Under the pieces are notes generated by a model. The model saw nothing but the letters and a program-made list of their open reading frames with translations. It did not search any database and was not told the origin of the DNA. From the NCBI GenBank assembly GCA_032173965.1, contig CM063287.1, positions 6,825,859 to 6,889,858 on the forward strand: a DNA stretch of 64,000 nucleotides, given 5' to 3'. Of this stretch, positions 25,821 through 36,880 are shown piece by piece; the stretch's first letter is position 1; every line of letters begins with the position of its first letter. The position numbers were made by a program, and so were the translations under genes. Origin of the DNA: Sitta carolinensis. Lineage: Eukaryota; Chordata; Aves; Passeriformes; Sittidae.

Positions 25821-25914
25821 GTGTGGTTATTTTAGCCCTGAATTATGCAAAGCCTCATCCCAGCCCACATGCCTTTGGGAGTCAGTGGCGGGGCTGTGAA
25901 AGGCTGAACCTCAG

Positions 25915-25920
25915 GTGAGT
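25915..25920 (+). other. Strong splice-donor-like site
   Basis: CTCAG|GTGAGT at 25910-25920 is a near-ideal 5' splice site, about 250 bases downstream of the inferred LTR start. Retroviral leaders carry a major donor downstream of the LTR, and LTR-driven host transcripts use similar sites. Single donor matches also occur by chance. Confidence 0.35.
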
Positions 25921-27489
25921 TGTGATAGCCTTTGGAGAAGCAATTATTCTGCACTGACAGGCACAAATTTTAAATTGTGGGGGTTGAAATTATGGTACAA
26001 TTCTGACTATGTTTCTGTCAGTTCTGCACTGTTTCATTGAGAAATTTAAATTTATAGAGAAGACAAAAATAAACGGTGACAAAGGCTCCACATTTTCCCT
26101 CAAATTATATTTTACTCAGTAATATTAAAAAAATAAGCAGCAGACAGGGTTCCCACAATTCTGTGACATTCTAATCTTTGGCAATTTCTATTGAATTCAA
26201 CAAGAGACTCAGAGGTCTTCCTACCTGTCTGCTTTTTTTTTTCTTTAATCTGTTTTTTAAATAGGTGGCTATAACAACAACAACAAAAAAGTAACAAAAT
26301 AGTCAAGCAAATGTGAAAAGCTAACTTCAAAAATAACGGGTATTGGCACAGAATGCATTAAGAATGAAAAAAAAAATCAATTCTTTTGTCTTACAAGAGT
26401 GTGTCTTGGGAACGCCTAATAATAGATGCCTCTTTTCTCTCTGAAATGACTTTTCCCTTCTTCACACATGATCTGATGCAGGACTTTTGTCTAGCTGCAA
26501 TATCCAGATGCAAAGTAAGTGAGAAAAGGAACCTTTGTCTGCTGTTTTAAGCACCGAAATTCTGTCTGCAGAAGGGGTGATTAAAATGCTCTGTGTGGCA
26601 ACGATACATGAGTGACTGTCTCCCTGACAACAACCATAATGCTGATATGAATAAAAACCCAGGTTAACATAAAAGTTTGGAGTCTCAGGTCCTAGAAATG
26701 TCAGAAGCAGCTGAGCTTGGCATACCATTGAGTATTGTTATTGATTACTTAATTATCAGGCATGCAATGTTGATATTCTGTTTATTCTGTTTTTAGTTGA
26801 GTTCTCTGTTCTTCTGTTGCTGTCTTGGAAAAGTGTAACAATTCTATAACTGTGACTCTTAACAGCCTCATTTTTCCCAGTACGTCCTGTTAGATCCAAA
26901 GCCTGATACTTTTATTGCTTTACAATTTCTTAATTGATGAACTACACCAAGAAGGGCATTATTTGCTTTTCTTTATTACCACAAGCCATATTTCTACCAA
27001 CTAATTCCATTGGATGTTCACATAATTTCACCCCTTAATGTTGTGTAACTCTGGGCAAATTATACAATTAGAACTTCTGAAGAACTCTGACAGGAAAGGT
27101 GCTTTATTTCTGCAAAATATAGGCTTAAGCTTTGGACCCAATTGCTTTTTCCAAAGTTTAAATCAAGCAGCAAGCATCCATAGCTTCATTATGGCTGAGA
27201 AAGTGTGTTTGTGAGCTGTTATCAACAGATAAATACCGATTCCCTGAACTAAAATGTATCTATGCACATAAATTTCAATCCAGAGTCTACCCAAGCTGCA
27301 CAGCCTCTGTATCCCGCACCTGTCAGGCACTGGCTGAGGAGCACGGGGTTGTCTGGGATTGTCTGGTGTGCTGGTGTGAGTACAGGTGATGCCCCATTGC
27401 ACTGCGCGATTATTCAGCAGAGAGCACGTGGGCTGAGCAGTGCAGCCGGGGTCCTTCCAAACCCTGCACGTTAAGATATTCATCTAGGA
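25921..27489. other. Non-coding sequence, no gene recognised
   Basis: AT-rich sequence, with a short CAA repeat at 26273-26287. No exon or repeat family recognised. Confidence 0.65.
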
Positions 27490-27789
27490 TAAGAAATCAA
27501 ACAGCAACTGGAGCAGGGTCTCCGACTTCTTCCAGAGCTTTCCTAATGACTGTAGAGAGTCAGGCTCTCCTTACAGCTTGTCTCTCGTCTCCGAGTTTTA
27601 TACAAATCAGGAACATAATGTACAGAACAAATGCTGTGCTGAGACTCCACCAGGACCATGCACAGACAGAGGGACTATATCTCACCCAGCACGGTTCCTA
27701 CTCCAGTCCCTGTGCCAGCCTAACTGGGTTGGTAAGAAGCACGACACCCAACTCACAGAGGCAAACGAGCAAGAGCTCTTACTGTGCTG

Positions 27790-28060
27790 CAGAGTTACAC
27801 CTGCACTTTCGGCAGCTTGCTCTTAGGAGCGTGCCCCTGGCAAGACAAGGAGCCGCCTGGCAGCGGCCCGGCAAAGCGCTGCGGGCACGGCGCTCCCCGC
27901 GGCGCTGCCCGGAGCCCGGCGGGCTCCGAGAGCTCGGCACAGTCGCAGGAGCCAGGGCGGCCCCGGGGCTCTGTGCTCAGCCCGGGATGGCGGTGAGCGG
28001 TGCCGAGCTGCATGGAAACAGGTTTTGGGCTCTGCCGAGGCGCGAAGGATGCAAACCGCA
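27790..28060. promoter_or_regulatory. CpG island, possible promoter and first exon
   Basis: GC rises sharply here; by my count there are about 21 CpGs in roughly 160 bases (27855-28015), against near absence in the flanks. Near the right end CCCGGGATGG places an ATG at 27987-27989 with G at +4. Only six bases of exon (ATGGCG) precede a donor-like GTGAGC at 27993. That layout fits a first exon ending just after the start codon. The 212-codon frame (27546-28184) running through the island is GC-driven and unrecognised. On the minus strand a TATAAAA (complement of 27595-27601) lies about 200 bases from the island, so an antisense promoter or an antisense LTR is also possible. Confidence 0.45.
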
Positions 28061-29477
28061 CCAAGCTACCCCCACCTTTTTCTTGCTTTTACATATCACC
28101 CGTCAGCATACTGCTCCCAGAGGCCAGCAGGAAATCACACGTCATTTTCTCTCACTCCCAACAGTGTTTGTTACATGCACATAAGCTGTAGCAGGAGCAG
28201 CTGACCCAAGACAGCATTCAGAAGTGCCACCCAGACACCCGAAGCAGAGAAGGACTCAAGGGAGGCGCACCGGCCCTTGCCAGCTGCGCGGGCTGCCTGC
28301 ACGGCAGCGCTGCTGCCCAAACCTGCCCTCTGGGCCTTGCATCCAGGCGAGATCTCTGGAGGAGCTGTCTTTACAAAGTTCCTGCAGCGACCGGTGACAA
28401 ATGAGAAGGAAATTATTCATATGGCATCAACTGTCATTTTAATGGACTACTTATCACGCCATTGCTACTCATGTCTGCTATAGTAGCTCAGGTGCCTAAT
28501 TGTTCTGAGCACTGTGCTAACACAGGGAAAGGTGACGCCCTGCATGCAAATCATCTTTCCCAAGTTGTGTTGGATATTCCTATAGTTATGGGATGTGGGA
28601 AAAAATCTGTCTATAAATGTGTTGCTCAATTTTCAGATACAGCTTTGATAGCAAAAGAAAAGTAATTAGTATCTTGGTCCCTGGCACCCGAAAATAATTA
28701 TTTGACAAATTTGCTTTGAATACTTACTTCCAAAGTGTCTATTCAGAATACACTAATTTAATTTCTAGGACATGACTAGAAGATGGAAATCTGAGGTTTT
28801 TTTCTTTTCCTTTGTGATGGAAAGGTTTTTTAACCTTAAAACCCCCTGATATAAGAATAATAAAATCATACTAAAATTAAAGTAAATGAAGTACAATTTT
28901 GAATATTTGCTAGAAGCAACAGTAATACATATTAATTTAATGAAATTATGTTTTCATTAATTAAATGAAATTAAATGCCACTATAAATTTTTACAGTAGC
29001 ATAAAAGAGAGTAGTATCACAAGATAACTACAGATTATTCTTGCTTGTGTAGCTATTTTCAGTTGATTTTAGCATAACTACTACTGGTTTTTTTTAAACT
29101 GTACACTACTGGGCTTTGCATGGAGGCTTTGGCAATGCTTAGTCCAATTTACTATGGGAGTCTCTCTCCCAAAAACCTGGGGACCATGACACTTCCAACA
29201 TTTTTCTCTTCTGCCTTTAGGCTAGAACTTGCAGCATCACTTCCAGTCCTCCTGTCTTCCTAACCAGAACACAGAGATGGGGCTCAAATCATTGAGATAA
29301 ATCTTAGGACAAAGTCAAAGCAAATTCTTCAGACTTGTAATTTTTCGCTGTATAGAATTTATGAAGGAATTCTGAAGGCTGAATTAATTCATTACAACCA
29401 TCTGATCACTGAGAATTCACGCTGAACAGAAGGAAAACCAGCTGAACAGATTGTTTACTATTGATTTTCTTTGCCAG
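28061..29477. other. Non-coding sequence; second GC-rich shoulder and AT-rich tract
   Basis: CpGs persist at 28255-28360, then the sequence turns AT-rich. Positions 28380-28460 look conserved-element-like, and ATGCAAAT, a perfect POU octamer, lies at 28544-28551. At 28930-28975 there is an AT-rich near-palindrome (TTAATTTAATGAAA / TTTCATTAATTAA). Confidence 0.5.
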
Positions 29478-29607
29478 GCTCTGCCACAGCAGCCGCAGCC
29501 CTTCCACGTCTGCCTGCTCTGAGCACTTTGTCAAGCGCAGCCGAGGCTCCCCGGACAGGGATGGATGCTCTATTGCCCAATTCCCAGCGGAGGGCTACTG
29601 CGAGTAG
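29478..29607 (+). other. Possible terminal exon (acceptor plus open frame)
   Basis: TTTTCTTTGCCAG at 29465-29477 is a good acceptor with a pyrimidine tract. The following bases stay open for 42 codons in the frame starting at 29479 and end in TAG at 29605-29607. The translation is polar and varied (SEHFVKRSRGSPDRDG in the middle). The segment is GC- and CpG-richer than its flanks. I recognise no protein family. A second frame is open even longer through the same GC-rich bases, which weakens the coding argument. Confidence 0.2.
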
Positions 29608-32600
29608 AACCAGCGGAAGTTTTCCCACGTATTTCAAAGAGTGGCAGGGTTGTTATTCAGTGTGAACCGTGACACTACCAAAGGCTCTGCTATTGCAGGC
29701 CTATTAACATTAAGTAGATTGGTCCCTTGAGCACAAGTGGTTCTTCAAGAAGCGATGAATGTTACTCCAACAACTGTGAATGTTTTTCAAGAACTGCTGC
29801 ACCTACTATTTTTTTTAAGTACAAAAAGGCTTCAAGTTTTCCTTAACAAAGAACAGCAATTGAGTTTTGTCCCACTTTGTTACAGTTGATAAACACTTTA
29901 AAATTTCTTATTTGACCATCCCACTTTTTTTTTTTTCGTGAAGCTAAAAATTGTGATTTTATTTTATATTTGTGGTTACCTTACACTGAGTTCTGTTCAT
30001 GATGGCTTTTTATTTGAACCAAAATACTTTTCCATGGGGTCTCTTTCTCTGATTCATCTCATTTAAAGGGATCACAACTCCTCTTGCCCTTTCCAAGTTG
30101 CACAATTTAAGCCCTTCTGGTTTGCTCCTGTATGATACTCCCCACATGCCCACTAATACCTCATATCTAATCCTGTTTCACTTCCTCTTTCATGTACCTG
30201 GGTGATGAAGGCACCCTATATTTTTCCAGGACAACTCTTGCATAGGCTGTCATCACACCACACATCTATCACAACTGTGTTTTTTAAAACTGAACTGTTT
30301 TTGCACTTATATTTTATAATTTTTACTGCAAGCCTTGTGTCTACTCATGCTAGTGGCAGATGAGACCTATCAGGCAAATATTCTATTGATTGTGATGGAT
30401 TCAGCTGGAGTTTAGCTATGAGACTGAACATAGCATTTTAAAGGTATTTCGTTTTGTTAGGGAGAGATTCCTTCAGTCTATTTGTCTTAACGTTGGATTC
30501 AGGTTTTAACTCCTGGTAAAAGATCTCTTTTTTTGAGCAAAAGTGCAAATATTTCAGAAAATCAAACATTTGTATTAGAAGTTATAAAGACACCATCACC
30601 AAAAATTTTGTCTGGATCTACTTCTGTCTACAGCCCTTTGCATTTCTCATGAATGACATATCTAGAAATGCCACTCTTTAAAAATGCTCCATCTTTCCAG
30701 AAAATAAGGAAGACACTGAAATATAAAACTGGGAGATCCTCTCATCACCACTAGTATCTAATTTCCAAACACCCTTGGTTAAAAGCGCTGGTTTTAAAAC
30801 AGGCTGTTGCAAAGTGACAAAGAATTACTTTTTTTTCTCTGCTGCAGCGAAGAACAGGCCTGTGTTAATTTATCTGGAATAAACATGCATACAGCCCACA
30901 TTGTGCTCAGACCCCGTTGTTTGCAGTTGTTGGTTCTGTGTGCTGTGCTGTAGATGTGGCCTGTTACAGATGTGTAGGGTGTTAGAAAGGCCAGGCTTTG
31001 CTGGCAGCAGGAGGCAGCTCTCGCTCTTGTCTCCCAGCTATTTTCATTAGGTCTTATTCATGTGCCCCTGAGAGTGAGAGAGTCAAAGTCATCTGCCCGC
31101 TGGTTATTATGCTGCTGCACAAAGGGCTCCTTCAGCCTGCAACAGCAGACTGAAAACAAGCCTGTTGATAAATTATTGTGGCCCATCCTATTCCTATTTA
31201 CTACCACTGCAGCTGTATGAGGCTGAAGTTAACACCCACATCTGCACATTACCAGGGTGTTTTTACACCCAAAACCAGAACAAAAGCTCCATGCATGGAG
31301 ACCACATATCAAGAAATTCACACAAGTCTGAAGCTCTCTCATGTAGTTTCTTCAAGTGTTGGAAATATCTTTCAATCACATTTAAAATATTATTCTATGT
31401 TCGCTGCAATTCTCTCCCCTGGTTTATGTCACAAAGCCGAACATCTCATTGAGCTCAAGTTTTAGTTTTAATAGAAGCTTATGTCAGAACAAGTAACAAA
31501 AACTACTCTAGCTAATTGTAACCGATTAGAAGACACTGCTGATCAGAATATAACCTGTCTTGTGGGCTTTTCCTGTATGTCACAACCCCCCCAATTGCTG
31601 TACCAATAAATGCATAACATTTGCTATGGTCTGGGATAAGAATATATCCACCTTCAGGGGTGTACTGGGAATGACAAGTCAGTCACTCCTGGCTCACTGA
31701 AAATGAATCTATTGCAGTTATTTGTATTTGTTAGAAACAAAACACACAGCACCTACTGAACAAAAATAACATCTCTGCTGCTACTGGAGCAGCTATCACT
31801 GAGTGACTGACTGTACGTTAGAAACTACTTTGACTTTCAAAGCCATATTTGCTTCTGATATATATCTTTTCTGTCTGACATGATTCACATGTTTTATCAC
31901 ATGCAAATTCCTACACCAAGGAAGACAAAATCAAATATGCAGTATGTCAATGATGACTAGTCAAGCAGCAATACACAGAAAAGCATTAGGAGTCATCTTG
32001 AACTGAAGTTTGCAAAGCAATGTTGATGAGCAGGAGGCAGATTTCACAGCCTGCACTAATAAGGCAAGTTGTTATTCCTTTTTCTTCAACATTGGTAAGG
32101 TTTCAGGGCCTGATACACAATTTTTGATTTAGATGGTTGAGGGAATCTTTGTGTAAGGCTTTAAGAACAGGTTACACAAGTATTTCTCAGAGATGAAGTA
32201 GATTGTCTTAAGGTTGTACTGAAGACTCTCCACTGGACGGTCCCTCCAAGTCCTACAGAACATTATTTACATCTGTGAATATCAAGGTTAGTGTTCCAGG
32301 TTAAGAATAAAGCAAAAGTAGTTTTAAGAAAGGATGTCAAAATAAACCCAGAAAGCTACTGCTACACTAATAGATTTTTGTGCATTAATCTCATATTGGT
32401 TTTAATAACTGCTGCATTAAACCTTTCACAAAGATTTGTATTTAACAACTGTTTATAAATTACCACATGTACTTAAATATGCTCAAATTTAAGATGAAAA
32501 AACCTGTGTCCACACTATAAACTCCATCTAACGATGCAGACAATTTTCCAGAAGTTAATTATAAGGTGACAGCCATATCCTTCCGGAAAACAAAGGACTT

Positions 32601-32760
32601 GATCATCGCATTGTTTTTCTGCACTAAGGGCTCTTGTCTTTGGGCTAATTTTGGCAGAGATGGATGCTCTCTGTGCCCTGGCAGGGGAGGGTTTCTACAG
32701 GAGCTCATGCGCTCAGAGCCAATCTACCAGCATGGCCTTAAACGTTGCTGACAGCTCTGC
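29608..32760. other. Non-coding sequence, no gene recognised
   Basis: AT-rich sequence with a 12-T run at 29925-29936. Positions 31035-31190 look like a conserved non-coding element (see findings). Two overlapping 95-codon plus-strand frames at 31165-31465 are shifted versions of the same DNA and resemble nothing known. Confidence 0.65.
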
Positions 32761-32796
32761 GTCACCTTGCAGAAGTGCGTGACCTTGCAGAAGCAG
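32761..32796 (+). repeat. 18-bp tandem duplication at CpG island edge
   Basis: The core ACCTTGCAGAAG occurs twice, 18 bases apart (32764-32775 and 32782-32793), within two abutting 18-base units that agree at 14 of 18 positions. Confidence 0.8.
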
Positions 32797-33010
32797 GGCT
32801 GCTGCGCTTTCCTGGGTCCGGGCAGCGGCGTGGCCGCCCCCAGCCCGTCCGGCCCTGTGTACTCCGCCGCGCCGAGCAGAGCCCGGGCTCCGAGCGCCGC
32901 TGCTGAGCGCGCTCCGGCACGGGAGCGGCTGCCAGGGCTGGGCGGAGCCGATTCATCGCTTGCCTTCGGGATTTCACCGGCGCGGCTCCAGCTTTCAGCC
33001 AGGGCTGCTC
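32797..33010. promoter_or_regulatory. CpG island, possible promoter
   Basis: By my count about 26 CpGs in roughly 175 bases (32817-32992), in a window that is otherwise CpG-poor. No TATA box is seen, as is usual for CpG-island promoters. Two overlapping frames on opposite strands (32767-33018 and 32762-32977) are open only because stops are rare at this GC. An exon-like segment with a strong donor begins about 120 bases downstream (33127), so a plus-strand transcript starting here is the simplest reading. Confidence 0.45.
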
Positions 33011-33126
33011 ACACGTAAACGCTGTTCACCAGCCCTTGTGTTGTCTAAATGTCCCCTCCCTGAGAGCACCTCAGCCTGATTCAATTAACAGGTATAGGAG
33101 ACATGGAATCTAATTCCCTCCTGCAG

Positions 33127-33221
33127 GTCTATCATCCGGCTCCTGATAAACAAGCTCCCTGTCGTAGTGGCATTGTCAGCCCACACACAGTTAGAGCTGG
33201 AGTTATGGCCCATGAGCACTG
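33127..33221 (+). other. Exon-like segment with acceptor and strong donor
   Basis: TAATTCCCTCCTGCAG ends at 33126 and CACTG|GTGAGTAA lies at 33217-33229. These bound a 95-base segment with a pyrimidine-tract acceptor and a near-perfect donor, 120 bases downstream of a CpG island. Two of its three frames are open throughout; one reads SIIRLLINKLPVVVAL at its start, the other VYHPAPDKQAPCRSG. I recognise neither. It could be an internal exon of a coding gene or of a lncRNA. The length, 95 bases, is not a multiple of three. Paired good sites at this spacing are not rare in 64 kb, so confidence is limited. Confidence 0.3.
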
Positions 33222-36200
33222 GTGAGTAATTTATTTTCCACATTTACTTATGGGCAGATTCAGGTTATCAGGTAAAAAACCCAAAGCAGCATAAGATACA
33301 GTTATTGAAACATTTTAACAGAAAATAATGTCAGTGAGCAGTTTAGTCCTTGCCTACAGAGGGAGGGAACAGTCTAAGCAATGTTATAACACATTAATAT
33401 TGAAGCTGTGGTTTACTCCTGGAAAGCAAGATTGAAGGTGCTGTCCTGGGACACCTCTTCTTGACTGGTCCTCCTTTTCAGGAAGGACCTGTAGCTGTCA
33501 AGAGGCAGGAGGATGACGTGTTTAGTCTTAGGAGCAAAGTGGTATCAGCCATAGGGAAGAGGAATGAAGCCTGCAAGGCAATATGAGGCACCCAACCTAA
33601 ACAAAACCTACAGTGTGCCCAGCAGCTGGGCAGCAGGGCACAGAGGCTGGGCTGGTTTGCAGGAAAGCTGGCTCATCCTTGCCCTCATGGCAACCCCAAC
33701 AGTGTTCCAGTCTCACAGCACTGAGGCTGCAGAGCGATCAGCCACCCTGTGAATGTGCAGTGTGTATGTCCACAGAGATCCTCCCAGGTCTCTGAGATAA
33801 TGCACCTCCAAGGTCCCTTAGACCAGGAGCCAGCACAAGCTTTCTGGATCTCTGAGGTTTCTCCTGCCTCTAGTGTCCTCTAAACAAACCAGAGTTAGTC
33901 CCCTGCTAGTGTGGGCTGCCCTGCTTTCAAGGCTGTGGGCACAGTGCTCATTTCACAGGCGAACTTGCACAGAGGTCTAAAATCTCCAGCTATGAAATCA
34001 CTTGTATTAAAATTCTACAGGAAGAAAAAGGCTGAGTGGGAGAGTTGCTAGCCCAGATTTATCAGATGAGAGGTTTGGACTAAAATAAAACTTCTGGATA
34101 AAGCAAAATATGTAATTGGCATCTTGGTAGGTCAGTGCACAGTGACCAGGTGGAAAGGGCCCCACTGATTCTGCTGCATTTACTGCTCAGCTTCTGAAAT
34201 CCAGAAGTGGCTTCAGGGGAGCTGCCCTCTAACAGATTACCATCCTGCCAACACCACACAGTGAATTTCACCCTCTTTACCAGTACCCAATGCCCATCTT
34301 CCAGGGCAGAGCCTCTGTTTCTGTCAAGGATGTTTCATGGACATGCTGAATTATCATCTACTGGTCTGAATAACTCTCAACCTGGAAATCAAATCAAACT
34401 TTCATTATCCACCAGGAAAAAAAAGAAAGCCAGCAAAGCTTTCCAGATGCTCTGCCAAAGTAGATAGGAAATTTTTGTTAGAATACAGAACACATTATCA
34501 CAGCCCTTCTAGTGCCCACTGAGCTGAAGTGGCTTGAGATATTCTGTGCTCAGCATGAGAGATTTCTGTTTACAAAGAACCCAGCATCCAGCATTTTCTC
34601 TGTAAAAGCCATGAAGAGCACAAATTCCGGTTCTTCACACCATTTTCTGGACCTGCAGCTGCTTTGACACTGTTGCCAGAAGGTGCAATTCACAGTCATC
34701 TCAGACCAAAAATCAGCCTAATTCTCATAAATCAATACTGCTGCTTTGATGCTCTGCACCTTTCTAGGTGTTTCACAGAGATCCCTGGATGAAGCAGTAA
34801 AAAGGGGACCCCTACAGTTAATACATCCCCTGTGAAGTGTGACCCCAGCTACAGCTTTGAGGAGCTGTTATGATGATTGTTTGCAGCAATCGAGCTCAAT
34901 GGAGGCGTTCGTGTTCAGCACGCTGCATCATCTCCAGGGAGTTTCCTTTACAACACTTATAAATGAGAAAACGAGATAACTTTGGACTGCACAGCTGCAG
35001 GCTGCAGGAGGGAAGCGATAAAATAACACAGAATTAATCCATTCATTCAAAGGCCACTGAGTTGTAGTGCATGGATTTAATGAGGTTGGAACTCTAAATG
35101 GCTAACAAGTTTAAAAACAAAGTCGTTATGCCTTCACACAGCCCACATCCAGCCTCCTCTGCTAATCTCCCAGGAGCTGTAGCAGGCAAACTTCCCACAT
35201 TTTATAGGTCATCACCTACTCTAAAATTCATCTGTTTTAGTGCAAATAGGGGGCAGGCATGGGGGACACACTCCCTGACCCTCACTCTACAAAGACACAT
35301 AGTTGGAGATTATTGGGTTTTTTTTCTGACACTGCATTTTTCACCTTGCAAGGCTGAAGTGAAGCCACACCACCCAGGTTGGACTAATGCTCCCCCTGGG
35401 AGCTGTGCCCAGGCTCTTACAGCCATGCTGGAATTCCTTATGGCTGTTGGGATAAACTGAGAACTCACAGTTTGGATGCATGCACTGCTCGTATGTGTTG
35501 TACCTACAATCAGGTAAAAGAGTAGTACACCTTTTTGGCTAAAACACTGACATACTCTAGGGTTTTCAGTTACTGGGACCATACTCAATAGAGTAAATTT
35601 TTACATGGTAACATCCTATTATTGACACAAACTCCTGGATGCAGGATGTGGTGAGCTGTCCCTGGCCAGGCATGCAGCCACTGGGTACCCAAAGAGCCAG
35701 AGTCACCTCAGCTCCAGACATTACTCCCTATCCTCATCTTCACCTTTCTGGGCACAAAACTTTTGCTTCCACAAAAAAAATAATCTCCACAGATGTGTTC
35801 TCTCTCCTTGAGGAAGGGGAGGATCATCACAGGTGATAAATAAGTGATACAATATTTAGAGCACAAGGTAGTTGTAATTCAGTCTGGTCAACCTGGGATA
35901 AGAACCTAAGCAGCATGGCAGTGGGTGAAGAAATTCAATTTTTTCACAAAGTATTTGCTAATGTGTCTCTTCAAATAACAGATGTGTATCACAGGAACAC
36001 TCAGGCTATTGCATCAGGGTGGATATGGGGCTCTTCATCACATCACTGCAGTGCTGAGTCAGAGCTCACGAGTCACCACAGTGCTGTGTGCACGGCTGGC
36101 ACCCTGAGCGACAAAACTGCAGCACTTTCTGCAGGGGCTATAGTAACATAGAGTGTTCTGGACAGATTTCTGGGAAACTGAACTTCCCCTAGGTTTTACA

Positions 36201-36518
36201 TCATTCAGTCCTCATTTCTGTCTTGTACAAACTTCTAAAGGTAGCTGATTTCTGTTTGAATACAGTGACTTTCACACAAACTGAAGTACCTATAATCTGC
36301 TGACATGAAATCTGTTTGTATAAAACAGATTATTCCATGCATACTACATGTTTATTTGGATTTGGTATTCTTATATATAAATAAAAATATGAAAATTTTC
36401 TCTACTGGCAGTATGGCTGTCTCCATGTGTATTAGTTATTTGTTTTAGTAGCAGGGAAAATCTACAAGGGTTACTTCAATGAGAAGTTACTAGAAGCTTC
36501 CCAATGTTCTGCTCAACA
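33222..36518. other. Non-coding sequence, no gene recognised
   Basis: Mixed composition without named repeats. Positions 34861-35090 retain several CpGs and look like a conserved regulatory element (see findings). The 120-codon frame at 35098-35460 shows no domain. Confidence 0.6.
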
Positions 36519-36880
36519 GAGCCCCTGTTTCCAAGAGAGACCTGCCACAGGTCAAGGCTGAGCCCGTCCATGAAGGTGGTAGCACCACCGGAATAACAGA
36601 TTTAAGAATGAGAAAAAAATCCTTCATAACATCAATTTCAGTCAGAGAGAGGAGTGAGAATTTGTGAGAGTACCAACCCAGCAGACACCAAGGTCAGTGC
36701 AGGAGGAGGAGCAGGAGGTACTCCAGGCACCAGAGCAGATTCCCCTGTAAATCCTGGTACAGCTGTGGTTGGACAGCTGTGTCCCTGGAGCCCATGAGGC
36801 CCATGGTGGAATAGAGACCCACCTGCAGCCCATGGAGGATCCCCACATACTCAGTACAGCACCCTGTCCTACACCACCCC
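36519..36880 (+). mobile_element. Fragment of an avian endogenous-retrovirus LTR
   Basis: A succession of blocks matches a very common bird LTR family as I remember it: GAGACCTGCCACAGGTCAAG (36537-36556), GGTGGTAGCACC (36576-36587), AATAACAGATTTAAGAATG (36592-36610), CAGAGAGAGGAGTGAGAA (36643-36660), CCCAGCAGACACCAAGGTCA (36678-36697), and CTCCAGGCACCAGAGCAGA (36721-36739) followed by ATTCCCCTG. The repetitive CCCATGG segments of the family follow, to about 36840. The piece lacks the family's 5' and 3' ends and any viral coding sequence. It is inert and diverged. The 110-codon minus-strand frame over it is an artefact of the repeat. Family name not asserted. Confidence 0.6.

Noticed and set aside
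27540..27830. Possible antisense LTR (TATAAAA on the minus strand near 27600)
   Set aside because: No matching polyadenylation signal or recognised family block found at the right spacing; mentioned only as an alternative for the CpG island.
27546..28184. Longest open frame (212 codons, plus strand)
   Set aside because: It runs through the CpG island where stops are rare, shows Arg/Ala/Pro/Gly-rich composition typical of GC-driven frames, and has no recognisable domain.
28930..28975. AT-rich near-palindrome as a functional hairpin
   Set aside because: AT-only symmetry of this kind is common in AT-rich DNA and the arms do not pair perfectly.
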